A DNA stretch of 64,000 nucleotides from Spirometra erinaceieuropaei (GCA_902702965.1 CACRXP010000045.1:661805-725804), one strand, 5' to 3'; shown: positions 1 through 11,284, numbered from the stretch's first letter. A program made the numbers and translations. The notes: a model not told the origin generated them from the letters alone.

Positions 1-416
1 GTTTTACGTACGGTTATTTCACGGTATTGATAATCTCATAATTAGAAACGTTTTTTTAAAACTAGACTATAACCTTCCTTTGGGTCTAAAGTTGGATGAA
101 GACGTAATTTTCTACAGAATGAGGAAGAGAATGGATATTTTTATACATGTTTTTTATAAAATATAATTGAATTATTAAGGGCCTCGGAAATCAATGAGAA
201 AAATGCACTCTGATTGAGCAACCGTTTTCACAGTGTACTGTTCCAAGATACAGTCAGAAAGAAGTCCTTTCGAAAGCTGTCATCCTGAGGTAATTGAATG
301 ATTACAGAATTATGCTTCAAAATGATTAGTTTTACAACCCTACTTAATTAATCTTTTTTAAACGAAAACGTATTTCGGAATTTCGGTTCACATTTCATGA
401 GTTAGCCCATCTATTG
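1..416. repeat. FB foldback element, right part (cut by window start)
   Basis: Matches the loop end and the whole right arm of the FB family, ending in CATTTCATGAGTTAGCCCAT followed by a decayed CTACTG terminus. Its left arm lies outside the window. Loop orientation is the same as in the copy at 35762-36751. No coding potential. Confidence 0.85.
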
Positions 417-740
417 TTGAAGCATATTCTACTTCATCGAAACGTCGCTTATGTAAAATAGGGAACTAATAAGTGACATGCAAAGATATGGTGGATGAGG
501 TCGCGCCACCGAAATCCCTCGTGGCGTTGTGCGTTGGGGTTCTCTCGACGCTCGGCGGCAATCGCATAGGCCGATTATTATTACCAATAAAGACAGGGGA
601 GACTGTCGTAGTTATTGCCGGCTTGTTAGTCGTAACCAGCTTGCCAAACCCAACTCTGAGTAATTAAACTCTTGAGGCTCAAACTCGTCATTTCTTATTT
701 AGAAGTCCAGAGTCTTAACCGTTGAGCTACGGATTCAAAA
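417..740. other. Unassigned stretch with a tRNA-like relic
   Basis: No gene is recognised. A 64-codon open frame at 473-667 has no recognisable motif and overlaps the tRNA-like relic, so I do not call it a gene. Confidence 0.5.
670..735 (-). repeat. tRNA-like SINE head (decayed)
   Basis: On the minus strand TAGCTCAACGGTTAAGA resembles a Pol III A box and GAGTTTGAGCCTC about 40 bases on resembles a B box. The spacing fits a tRNA-derived SINE, but the stems are not convincing and no tail is recognised. Confidence 0.35.
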
Positions 741-882
741 GCGGCAATGAACTCTGGAGGTGCAGCGTTTGCTGTGTTGAAAGTGGCTCCAGGTCTTAGG
801 ACTGCAAGTTGTTTGCACAGTTCTGGGACGTAGAGTCACATTCATCACAGCAGACGCTGCACCCCCAGAGTTCATCGCCGCC
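741..882. repeat. Inverted repeat at the 5' end of PLE-1
   Basis: Bases 741-785 are the reverse complement of 838-882 with about 40 of 45 matches and a loop of about 52 bases. The second arm is PLE coding sequence (AAPPEFIAAL), so the first arm is an inverted copy of the element's own truncated 5' end. The same kind of 5' inversion is seen in the PLE-derived copies at 5352, 7222 and 37808. Confidence 0.75.
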
Positions 883-2813
883 CTTGCATCAGTTCTACAA
901 CTTGCTCACACGCCAGAGTGGACGAAAGAGTTGATTCGTCACAAAACCTCCTCCCTGTTAATGCCACACAAGAAAAGCAAAACTCTCAACGACAAAGAAC
1001 AGCAAGCATTCAAAAACCTAAAATCGGATAAAGACGCAATCATCCTGTCGGCTGACAAAGGTCGTTTCACAGTAGTGCTTGACGACTGTGATTACCATAA
1101 GAAATCTTTGAGCGTACTTGACGATCCACAGTCCCATAAGCTTTGTTAAGCCAATGATATGAACCATCTGCTTACTCAAATAAACAAAAACCTGGCAAAT
1201 GGGGTGATCACAACTAGAAACTGGTTTTTTATTAAACCCTCTGACTCTGCCACCTCAAGGTTTTACGGTCTGCCGAAGGTACATAAAACGAACATGTCGC
1301 CTAGTCCTATCGTCTCCCTACGTGGAACTCCTACATACGGTTTGGCAAAATGGATGTTTGCTCGTCTTAAGTTCCTGGAGGAAGGTTTGCCAACAACAGC
1401 GGTTTCTGCTAATCAGATTCTTGAACGTTTTAAACGTCTGAAATAGCCGTTTGAATCAATGGTATCGTTTGATGTCGTTTCATTCTTCACCTCCATTACA
1501 CAACAACTAGCGATTTACGCTGTGAGACAACTCCTGCCTGATCGCTACCATGAGAGAGACAATCCACTGAAGATATAACATCTCATGAAGCCCTTACGGT
1601 GTTGCCTTAAAACATATTACACCTTCGGTGGACAAATGAATGAACACATCAAAGGCACCCGTATGGGCTCCACCATATCAGGGTTGATTGCTGAAGTAGT
1701 ACTTCAACGGATAGAAAACTTGGTGTCCACCGTGTATCAGCCAAAGTTCTGGGCTCGTGACGTCGATGACACTTTCGCCGTTGTCAAATCATCTGACGGG
1801 CAGCACCTTAAAGAATTACTGAACTCGGTTGACCCGAATATCCAACTCACGATGGAAGCCTTCATCCGTGAAACAACCAACGTCTCTTTCTGGATGTCAT
1901 TGTGCGTCGGTGTGCAACTGGACAATTACAAACTACCGTTTTCAGAAAAGCCACCAACAAAAAACAAATACTACACTTCAACAGCAATTACCTCCTCTCT
2001 CACAAACGCAGCTGTGTAAGTACTCTATTCCAAAGAGTTGAAACACACTGCAGCACACCATCTGACAAAAGAGTTGAACGACAATACCTTCATGACTTCT
2101 TTCAAGCTAATGGATTACCAAGCTACTTCATCAAGCGATGCAAGCGCCGTGTGAACAGACGACGGCCACAAGAAGAACACTCCGAAGTCTGGAGGACTAT
2201 TTCTTACATAAAAGTTGTCGCCGAGGCGGTTTCACGACTGTTACAACCCGCCAGGGTAGGCATTGCCCATTGCCCCCGGGCTACAGCTCCTCGCCGTTTG
2301 ATGGAACGCAAAGACATACTGCCACCCACTGAAACCTTAGCAGTTGTCTGTCAAATACTTTGTAACGATGAAGACTGCAACTACGTTGGGGAGACGAGAC
2401 GGAAATTGTAGACCACCCTACATGGACACAAAGTGGCAACTTGGAGACTAGATTCAAACTCCCAGCTTGTTACTCACATCGGGTAAACTGGCCATAGTTT
2501 GGGCTTTCAAGGAGTTGCCGTCTCAGGCCAGGGCATCTCAAGGACAGAACGTCTCACACTTGAGGCTTGGTACTCAGATGCCAACTCCATCATCAGGCAT
2601 CTTGCAGGCTATAAAGCCGTACGTCACTACATACGCCATGACCAGGACAAGCCGGTCACACGGAGCTTAAGAATACCGAGCAAACACGGCCCGTCGATTA
2701 ATTCACCCAAAAGGGGGACACAAACGCAACTAACCCCAATTGAGGTGACGACACACAACACAGGAGCCCCCCCCCCACACTCACAAAACACGGCCAGCAG
2801 GCCGAGGCAGTGA
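832..2813 (+). pseudogene. Penelope-like element (PLE-1) reverse transcriptase plus GIY-YIG endonuclease, inactivated
   Basis: In intact PLEs this protein reverse-transcribes the element RNA and nicks the target. One frame from 832 to about 1975 gives, in order, an N-terminal region (HKTSSLLMPHKKSK), ADKGRFTVVLD (1060s), FYGLPKVHK (1260s), SPIVSLRGTPTYGLAKW, MVSFDVVSFFTSI (1460s), YTFGGQMNEHIKGTRMGS and the palm motif near 1759. It then shifts frame and continues SHKRSCVSTLFQRVETHCST and VVCQILC...CNYVGETRRKL, the start of a GIY-YIG domain, followed by LTLEAWYSDANSI. Breaks seen: in-frame stops at 1147, 1444, 1576, 2409 and about 2484; a frameshift between about 1930 and 1980; and the catalytic YVDD reads DVDD (1759-1770). 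The copy is 5' truncated and begins with the inverted repeat at 741-882. It cannot be active. Family assignment is secure; the lineage within PLEs is not. Confidence 0.9.
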
Positions 2814-3300
2814 AAGAAGAAAAGATCGATCAGCTCGAAGCCAACTAATTCGGCTGTCTTTTCAAAATTCTGATCCATTTTTGTACTAAGCGATTTGCTG
2901 AAGTAGGCAAGAACGGCAGGATTTATTGGTACCAAAAAATTTCGCGACTGCTCTTCAGCTGCTTCCTGTCGCTTCATAAGAGAGATAACGGCGTTTGTGT
3001 TACTAACTTTATCGATTAGCCAACTTTGCCCAAAACCCTAACCTTGCTGTTTCTGCATCGATTTTCTGCACGAATTCAAATCTGTTGTATTGTTCTCACT
3101 CGTTATCCCTCTTATGAAGCGACAGGAAGCAGCTGAAGAGCAGTCGCGAAATTTTTTGGTACCAATAAATCCTGCCGTTCTTGCCTACTTCAGCTTCGTA
3201 CCGGGGACAAAATGCTTAAAACTAAGCGATTTGATAATGGAGCCCCACCCAAGCTCTTCGACACGAAAGCAAGACAATTTCCTTGATCTGGCGAGTACTT
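2814..3300 (+). mobile_element. PLE-1 3' region, split by an insertion
   Basis: The stretch after the endonuclease (GATCGATCAGCTCGAAGCC... then GATAATGGAGCCCCACC) matches the tail of PLE-2 at 20360-20507, so both belong to one PLE lineage. In PLE-2 the two halves are contiguous; here they are separated by 323 extra bases at 2898-3220. Confidence 0.75.
2898..3220. mobile_element. 323-bp palindromic insertion with 13-bp target duplication
   Basis: The insert is flanked by ACTAAGCGATTTG at 2885-2897 and again at 3221-3233, a perfect 13-bp duplication. Arms of 93 bases (2898-2990 and 3101-3193) are exact reverse complements except for one base, around a loop of about 110 bases. A 27-base tail, 3194-3220, follows the second arm. 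Both arms read MKRQEAAEEQSRNFLVPINP in their own direction, so the inserted sequence could be a copied piece of transcript, but no known protein is recognised. A duplication this long fits retrotransposition better than a TA-targeting DNA transposon. Confidence 0.8.
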
Positions 3301-5351
3301 CTATTTCCTCAGACGATCGACTCGTACGTTTGTTAACCTGAGCATCCATAAGCCTTTTAGAGGGGTCCTAAATACTCACTGACCTTAAATATTCGCGAGA
3401 ATCTGTGGTTCCTAACTTTGACGATTACCGGGGTCAACCGTAATCTGTAATAAGATTCCTATATTGAAAAAGATAACCATTTTGCTCGCATGGATCTCTG
3501 TAAACTGGTTAGAAACAAAGATGTATTTTTAGAATTCGATGAGTTAGCCTAGCCTTTTTCTAGGAACGTCCACATGCTGAAGAATCTACTTTTTTCAGAA
3601 TAAATCTCAGTAGTCTGAAAAAGCGTAATTCCGCCGAGAACTTTTTGAAACGTGGAGAAGACTTGGCAATATCTATTCTTTGCAGTACTTCGAAGAGTTG
3701 AACAGTGTTTTTTTGTTTATGGGTTCTGCTAGTACCGTCCAGCAATATCAGACCGTGACCCGCCTTCGTACTGCGATACTTGAAGGCAGTTTCTCCTGAT
3801 CTAAATCACAATGTTTGCAAAAAAGTTCAGCAATAATTGTTCTAGTAGAGTTTAAAGATGATCCGTGAATCATCGGTTCGTTTGACCATTATTCTGCCCT
3901 TAAGCCTTGTTTTTTTCAGTGTGGTTTGGGATAACCTTTCAAACACTATCGTTACTTAATTATTGCTTTCGTCTGTTCTAAATATCCTACTGTTTCTACT
4001 ATTTTTGGAAGTGGCAACTCCTTTCACTAAATGGAGAGCTACTGGTGCTTAAACGAAGTAGTTTGTGTCCGTCCATGGACTCACTCAGTTTCAATTTGTG
4101 AGTGGCTTTATCGTTCTCACAAATCAGCAGGCGTTAAGAGCCAGTAGCAGTGGACACCCCCAGTTGAAACAGGTAGCCGAAGAGTTGCTCCTCCATAGGC
4201 TTGTGTGATAAGTCTTAGTTGCCTTTTTTCAACGAAAGTTATGGCTCTCTCCCCGCCCTCATTGGCAATGTTGGCGTCGCCTGTCTGAAATTTACGAAAA
4301 CGTCAGTGGATTTGTTTACTTGTCATTGAATCGATGGCAATCTTTTTATGGACCCTGTTACGTCGTGTTTTAAGCCAGCCTGGTGCGAAAACAAATCTGA
4401 ATTCCTTTTCACTGGCAGACGTCCAACAAATTCGAAATTATCAACCTGCTGACGCATGCACCCTAACGCACCAGGGGCCATAATCAAGCAATCAATTCAG
4501 CAAGTGGGCCCACAACAACCATTTACTATGAAATGCCAAACACTTCTTTCGTTGTTTCTTTTAAACAGAGTTAAACGACTCCGGTAATCGCAAATAAGAG
4601 ACTCTCCGGTGTTCATAAATTATTTCAATAGACATATTTCACTTCCATGGAGTGGAATAAAAACAGCATTGAGGGAAGCGTACTCGCTAGACTGCATAAA
4701 TAATCTTCCGAGGTTTTTAAACATTTTCCGTTAGGTTGTTTGTGAAGTGAGATAAACTTCCCTTCTTTAAATAATTAATAAACGTCAGAACTGAACAAAA
4801 GGGCAATGTTTACCACGCATTTGTACTATGCCTCGCGTTATCTTAAATGCAAGGGGGCAATATTAAGCCAAGAATCCGACTGCCAACGTATATTAAATAG
4901 CCTCGAGTTGGGTTCTATAACAATATGCATTTACATCGAAATTTAATAACTTATTTCTTGACTGCAATCTGGCCAAAACGTGTGTCAGTGTTTCATTAGC
5001 TTTTAACGTCTATTATGTGTGCCTTACGAATTAAAGCTTTGACTTTAACGCTTATACTTAACATGCTCACTTTACTAGCTCCGTCACGCATTCAAAACAT
5101 ATAAGGCCGGTAGAGTCGCCGGAAACGATGACTTTTGTTGACTGTATTATCATATCCAACGTATTTTTAACGCCAGTCGTATCAACAATGAGAGAGCAGA
5201 ATTAAACGAATAATTTTCTTATACCAAAAGGACGTATATAATCTACATACCGAAAAAATTACCCTACCCCAGTTCAGTAAGAGAACACGAATAAAAAATC
5301 ATAAGCACGATTCGAAAATTACAAACAACGATCTAAATTTCAGGCATTTGT
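3301..5351. other. Unassigned intergenic stretch
   Basis: AT-rich, with no frame above about 60 codons, no recognised repeat and no RNA gene. I see nothing I can name. Confidence 0.5.
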
Positions 5352-5396
5352 GAGGAAGGAGACACGATTGTTAAGACAAGAGCTTTAGTCTACTGG

Positions 5397-5428
5397 CTTT
5401 TCGGATTTCTGCTTGAAATCATCATCAG
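5397..5428 (-). ncRNA. Hammerhead-like motif in the inverted arm of H1
   Basis: Read on the minus strand: CTGATGA, then a potential stem GATTTC/GAAATC, then GAAAA in place of GAAAC. The core is damaged and cleavage is unlikely. Confidence 0.5.
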
Positions 5429-6202
5429 AGATACGGGTGGTTTATGCACAAGCAACTGCAGCATTTATAAGATGCAGTCATCATGCTACCGCCTACCTAT
5501 GAAAATTCAAGTCTGCCCCCTTCATCAGGGATTGTTGCACTTGGAGTAATAACTGTTTGATGACCGAAATTCGCGTCTTTGACTGCTGCACCTTCATCAT
5601 GGATGACATGTAATGAAACCGAAGGAACCGCTGCCCTGGCAAGAAACGTCTGGAGTCTTTTATCGGATCTGGTGCAGTTGCGGACAAAGCCACCGCGCCA
5701 GGAAAAAACGGAAGGCAGCTCCGGAAGCGAACGACCGAACACGCTGCAACAGTGCGGAGAAAAGATGCGAACGTTCAAGTTGCGGTTCATTCGACGAGGC
5801 CAAAATTCTCGCAAGAGGTGGCAACCGCGTCAGCCGGGAGCTGCTTGAGCCAGTATTCACTGACCCCCATTCAGTAACAAGTGCAACGAACTTCCCATTC
5901 CATATTCGGTGCTGATGCTTCGCCTAGGAGAGGTTATAAGCCACGCGGGGAGTGCGCAGGTGAACACTGTTTCCAACGCCAGGGTCGATGGGTCAGATGA
6001 TTAATCATCAAAACAGCATCCAAAACCGTAATGCAGTTGCAGAAATTAAGGACGCGAATTTCTACCATCAGACAACATTACATTAATTCCAACGATCCCT
6101 GATTAAGGGGGAGAGCCGTGAATATTCATAAGTATCTGGTGGCATGGGGACTGCATCCTATAAACATTGCAGCCCTTTGTGCATAAACCACCCGTATCTG
6201 CT

Positions 6203-6255
6203 ATTGTCTCTGATGATGGGTTTGAGCAGAAATCCGAAACGTCAAGCGAATAAAT
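6203..6255 (+). ncRNA. Hammerhead-ribozyme-like motif in H1
   Basis: CTGATGA (6210-6216), an extra T, stem II GGGTTT/AAATCC, GAAAC (6236-6240) and GTC (6241-6243). The loop-proximal pair is T-A here and C-G at 60707, a covariation supporting the stem. Stem III would be only AC/GU, as in minimal motifs thought to cleave as dimers. Bases after GTC (AAGC) pair less well with GTCT before CTGATGA than in other copies. Confidence 0.6.
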
Positions 6256-6290
6256 CTCTTGTCCCATCGATCGTGTCTCCTTCTTCACGA

Positions 6291-7221
6291 CTGTTTCCTG
6301 GGACTTGTCTCGTCGCTTCAGTTGTCAGGCATAGACCACGCAATACACCCAGGGACGCTGCAATGACTAATTTAAATACTGCTTTCTCATCGTTGCCACG
6401 ATACCATACCTCTGCGTAAATGTAGTATCAGTCCGTGACACGCTGTCCACTCACGAGGTTCTCGTTTTGATAAAAAAATACCTTCCCTGTGTACTCTGCA
6501 TACTGCTTACTGTTATTCAAATTATGTCTCATTTCGGTTTTCTGTAAATTCACATTTCACAACAATTTTGGACTACCCAAAGACCAACACCACCAAGCAT
6601 ATGGCGTTTTCAGCCATAAATTAAAGACGTTTCAGAAGCGACTGAACACATGACTGTGGAACTGGGTGTTGGGATTGAACGTCGACCGAAAGCCACCATC
6701 ACAGTAGGGTCATGAAAATGAGGACCGGTTAAAGCCTGGGGAGCAATCTGTGGTAGTGTATTGCATCCCGAGCCAAAACTGTCCTTGTAACTAAACAGGC
6801 CAGCCTGGACGCATGCTCGGATTGGGCATAAACGAACATAAGCTAGTTGTGCGGCGAGGCGACGCATTATCACGAGTGGCCGTCAACACCCACGAAATGG
6901 ATCGTGAGTTCAACTTCGCAGCCATCAAAATAGTCGTCTACGCCTGAAACAAAAACAGACCGAGAATTGGTTGAATCCTGGGCCTCGGATAAGAATTCAG
7001 TCAGTCGATCTGGCGCCAGCATACAGAGCCCTGCACAGTCATTTCTAGTTTTGCGAGGTCAATCGATGATTTTCTAACACGTCCCATAACTGTCGCTCGT
7101 TTTATGTTGCTGTTATCTCTAAAGATGGATTCATGCACGAGTTGGAAAGCTCAGATCGGTAAACAGACTGTTCTGATGCTCGACCAATCTTCCTCTTATA
7201 ATTTCCTATTTGAAAGCAAAT
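6291..7221. other. Unassigned stretch
   Basis: Several short overlapping frames, the longest 87 codons at 6610-6873 on the minus strand, with no recognised motif. No repeat match was found within the window. Confidence 0.45.
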
Positions 7222-8102
7222 ACGTTATTTGGGAAAAGACGAAAACTTTATTGAGTAAATTTTCGACGTCGGTTCCCCGTGTCGTCGTCAGACTTGAGCA
7301 AATATGCAGAAAACAATTAACATTTCATAAGTTCTACAAAATCAATACTCATTTTTCCAGAACGGTTACCCTAGAGATTTCGTACCTCCATGAATGAGAC
7401 GATAAGAGTTTAAAACAAAGGAAATAGATAGTTCCAACCAAGCATCAAAAGAAAATACTTGGCGAGTCCTTACCTACATCGGGAATGTGGCTGAACTTGT
7501 TGAAAGACACTTGAGGAAACACCAGATAAACGTGACGCACAAACCGACGACTACTTTACGCACCCAGCTCGTATACCCTAAGAATAGGGTTGACCGTCTC
7601 GATAAAAAGGAAGTCGTCTATAAGATCCCATGCGATGCCTGTGGTGTCGTATATTGTTGCCATACGGGAAAATTTGCCTTTACACTCATCCACGAACATC
7701 AACTGGCAATTAAGAGGCGAGACAGCTTGTCTCAAATGGTCATGCACACTCTTGATACTGGGCACACCTTCGCATGGGACAAAACTTGCATCGTCGGAGT
7801 TTGCCCATCTAAAAAAGGCCGAGAGTTTCTTGAAGCCATGCATTCCGATGATTCATGCATCAACAGGCATATCGACATAGATGTCACATAGAAAAATCTC
7901 AGGGAAAAGTGGAAGGGACGAGAACCGATCAATACGGACTGAAGCACACGGCGGCCGCCTACTGGGTGAAGCACCAAGTGAGTGGTGATTTTGTAGAGCG
8001 TTTGAAATGTCAATTGTTTTCTGCACATTGACTCTAGTCTGACGATGAAAAGTAGAACCGACGTCGACAGTTTGCTCAATAAAGTTTTCTCCTTCCCCCA
8101 AA
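7222..8102 (+). mobile_element. PLE-3 copy flanked by inverted arms
   Basis: Bases 7222-7365 and 7981-8102 are reverse complements over about 125 bases (shared core AACTTTATTGAG, TCGACGTCGGTT, GTGCAGAAAACAATT-like). They enclose a PLE endonuclease fragment. The arrangement fits inverted PLE pseudo-LTRs. No hammerhead core is seen in these arms, and the sequence is unlike the H1 arms, so this is a separate lineage. Confidence 0.7.
7441..7891 (+). pseudogene. PLE-3 GIY-YIG endonuclease (5' truncated)
   Basis: A single open frame of about 150 codons: TYIGNVAELVERHLRKHQIN, HKPTTTLRTQLVYPKNRV, then the nuclease domain EVVYKIPCDACGVVYCCHTG, LIHEHQLAIKRRDSLSQM, HTLDTGHTF, and REFLEAMHS with INRHIDIDV at the end. 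These are the conserved landmarks of the PLE C-terminus, which nicks target DNA. The second landmark reads VVYCCHTG where functional copies usually have a YVGxTGR-like motif, so the active site appears damaged. The reverse transcriptase part is absent. The annotated start at 7487 is not a real start; the frame simply enters from a truncation. Confidence 0.88.
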
Positions 8103-9135
8103 TAACCTATTAGTTTTCAAATTATATTTCTTGGGATGCCTGCATTCCAATTTCCTATTTCTTAGTCTTAATCGTATTCCTTCTTTGAAGGAATACTAGG
8201 CATAAAACATTTTGTTTTGCAACATTTCTTAGAACTCTCCCTGATGGAATTTTTCATTTTCCCTCCTTTCGAAAAAAGAGTATCTAAAGCAGGGCCCTGG
8301 CAATATCAGTCTTAAAAAAACTGTAAATGCTCTTTCCTCTGACGCAGAAATCTGAGCCTTTTCCTCTTGACCAGGAAAACCCCCTTGCTTTTTACAATCT
8401 GACATTACTCTCCGAGTTTTGCGTGTGTTTTCAGCATCCCCCGTACAAAAAGTATACATGTGCAACAGGAGGGAATTTTTACCAAGGCTTTCACTTAATC
8501 GTCGCCATACTAGGAACCAAGTAAGTCAGTATTTGCTTTAGAGGCACATCAGTAAGCCCTAGGGCATTACAGATTGGTGTGGATGTGAGCATATAATTTT
8601 GTACGGCTGAAATAGGCAGTGGGAAAGGTGACTTAAATGGAAAAGAGAGGTCGAGGATTTTACTTCCTAGAACTATCTTTTAACTGGGTTTTCTCCCTTC
8701 TGTCGACATAGAAGTTGGCCTACTGGAGGGACAAAAACACCCCTGGTGGCTCCGGATTCCGGCGCCATATGCGTACAGCGAATGCCTTGCCTACGACTGT
8801 GCTTTTTAGCGACTGCAAGTGTTCTTGCTCTCTAATATTCCCCTTTTTAAATTACTGGCTTCTTTACTGTAGGTTACTTCAAAAGAACTTCCTACGTCAC
8901 GCCTTACCACGTGTCAGCTGTTCAGTTGGAGATATCACTGCCTAGTGATTTCTTCCTCTTCTTTTTCGAGTTTCGCCCACAATAAGCTATGCTTCCCTAG
9001 CACATCCGTTTTCATAATAATTTTTCTGGCAGATTAATGCCACAAAGAATGCGCAGTTTACTACATAAGGTCTCGGCATACTCTTTTGGCAAGGTTTTGA
9101 TCTGCAGTTCCACATGATTTATACCATATGGTTAA
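8103..9135. other. Unassigned stretch
   Basis: Short unrelated frames only (longest about 78 codons), no repeat shared with the rest of the window, nothing recognised. Confidence 0.45.
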
Positions 9136-9575
9136 CTTAGCTAACTTATTCACTCGCTGGACTAGGAAGGGAAAAGATCGCAAGTAGACCTCGAAGCACA
9201 CACAGGGAAGCGAGTGGAGATGGCGTGTACACACTCTCCCCCCGACAAAACCACTCGCTGGAGTGAGAGGATAGGTGGGACGTAGCCACAACTGGAAGTC
9301 CACGGAAGAAGCCGCGTGGTAATTTGCAGTTCATGGCGATTGTAGTGGAACCGACGGAGTTCCACACCACCCAACTAATTCCATTAGCAAGTCTACCTTT
9401 CTACTCGCTGGATTAAGATAATAAAGAACGCACGAGCAGGGTTCGAAGCACGCGCAGGAATGCGCATGTAAACTGATGCCTAAAGTAACGGCGGCTGGCG
9501 TATAAGCCCTCATCCTCCCATGGTACAGTCATTCGCTGGATTAAAATGGTAAGGAAGAGAGAAATATGTGATATT
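9136..9575 (-). repeat. Family C interspersed repeat
   Basis: Shared with 23578-24012 (opposite strand) and 25342-25603. It contains four spaced copies of a CTCGCTGGA motif (near 9144, 9250, 9401 and 9530) and two related internal units around TCGAAGCACGCGCAGGA, so it looks built from degenerate tandem subunits. Frames conserved between copies (such as RHLHTLPCACFE) follow DNA similarity and do not indicate a gene. Class unknown. Confidence 0.75.
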
Positions 9576-9830
9576 TGTAAAGTCAGCGTATTCACATCTG
9601 AATTTTTTTTAGATAACCTGACGTATCATAACACAAAAATAGGATAGCAGGACCAAATCTCGTGCTCTTTTTTAAATAAGGCCTCCCCAGCCGTATGTTC
9701 TTATGCAGAGGACATAAAAACAAAAAGGTGATTCACATCTTACAAATGCATGACATTTTGCCGTATGAAAACTGGGAGACGGTTGGTAGCAGCTTAGAAG
9801 AGGTGGATGCGTTCTTTGAAACAGGAAGTA

Positions 9831-10807
9831 CAGTAGATGTGCTAACGCATAAAATGTAAACTGAAATTCTGAAATGCGTTTTCGAATCGAAAAGACTACG
9901 TAAGTAGGGTTGTAATATTAGCCACTGTGAATCTTAATATTATAATATTTCAATTACTTTAGGATTCCATCTTTTGAAAAACTTTATTTACAACTGCTCG
10001 TAAAATCTACACTCTGTACACATGACTATTAATATAGTATAACATTTTCATATTATTTTTTGATGTCCAAATCACTTCAGACATATTTCATAGAAACCTT
10101 GCATTAAAATATTCATTCTTTTAGATGTTTGGTAGAAAGATTGTCTTAACAAATTTTATACTTGAAGGAAGAGTACAATCCAGTCTTAAAAACTTTTCTA
10201 ATTGACGAATTGTTGTGAACACGACCCGCCGTTACACTCGCATGCAGGTTTTTCAAACTAAAAACAGTATATTTTCCATGTACGTAAAACCGTACATTTC
10301 CTTACAATTTTGGGAGAAGTGCATATAGTGTTCATAAAATTAAGCGGCGAATTTGAACCGTATTGCAAACTTTAAAGGCAACGCTAGTAAATTCAGAGAC
10401 ATAGTGTTCTACGAAGGGGCATTTCATAATCTTAAAAATTTCATAATTAAAAACAAGATTATACCCTTCCTTTAAGTAGAAAATTTGAAGAGGACGTAGT
10501 TTTCTGACAAATACCTAAAAGATTGATATACTAATTAGTGTTTTCCAAGACGTATATCTGAATTTATAAGGGCATCAAAAATCAACGAGAAAATATTATG
10601 CTATTTAAGAAGTGATTTTTACACAGTGCAGTTTATGCCGGCAGTCGGAAAGGAATTCGTTCGAAAGCGGGCATCTTGTAGTAACTGAATTATTATGAGA
10701 TTAAGCTGCATAGTCACTAATATTATAATTATACTTAAGTGATCGTTTCGAGTCGAAAACGGATTTGAGGATTTCGGTTAACATTTTGTGAGTTAGCAAA
10801 TTTACTG
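9831..10807. repeat. FB foldback element, full length (977 bp)
   Basis: Starts CAGTAGATGTGCTAAC after TA (9829-9830) and ends GTGAGTTAGCAAATTTACTG before TA (10808-10809). Left and right arms are inverted copies, for example the TAAGTAGGGTTGTAATATTA and TAATATTATAATTATACTTA regions at the two ends. Loop orientation as at 35762. Confidence 0.9.
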
Positions 10808-11284
10808 TAAATGAACAGGAAAAATATAATCCATGCTTTGACAGATCATCTGATCCGGAAAAAGTAAAGACGATGGATATATTAGGAAACATTGTGTGTG
10901 CGCTATCCAAGTTCTTGAATCCCACCACTGTCGCGTTCATCGGCATCTTTTCTAAGGCAGTAACCCCTCGCTGTGTCCAGCGCCGACTTTAGGGGCTGGG
11001 TTCTATTGCAAAATCTCTGTTTGTTCGCGGATTCCGAGGACAGCGGATCTTTTTTGTTCTGAAACATGTTTCATCATTTTACTCGCCCAGTTATTTGTAC
11101 ACAGAAAAGATTATATTCAATAGAGTATAAAGGGTTTATGTTGTATAACTATGTGAGAAATGTTTGTAAGAATGCGGGACGGCTTATAATAGATTAATAT
11201 ATGTAAACATTACCATAGAACAGCGGGTAAACGCTGTGGCCGATGGACTTCGACCCAATTCTTCAAAAATAAATAATTTGCGTC

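Larger units (their letters stand above)
5352..6290 (+). mobile_element. PLE remnant with inverted hammerhead-bearing arms (H1)
   Basis: The right arm (about 6051-6288) and left arm (about 5352-5583, inverted) are reverse complements over about 230 bases, each carrying a hammerhead-like motif. Between them is a 5'-truncated PLE endonuclease: GVFYRIWCSCGQS (5640s), then FDEAKILARGGNRVSRELLE (5795-5850), frameshifted. Matching copies lie at 13497-14247, 17076-17310, 37808-38518 and 60680-60790. PLE pseudo-LTRs are known to carry hammerhead ribozyme motifs and may be arranged inversely, which is what is seen here. Confidence 0.75.

Noticed and set aside
3101..3341. Possible gene encoding MKRQEAAEEQSRNFLVP, present on both strands
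   Set aside because: The two frames are the two arms of one palindromic insertion; neither has a known domain or a credible gene structure.
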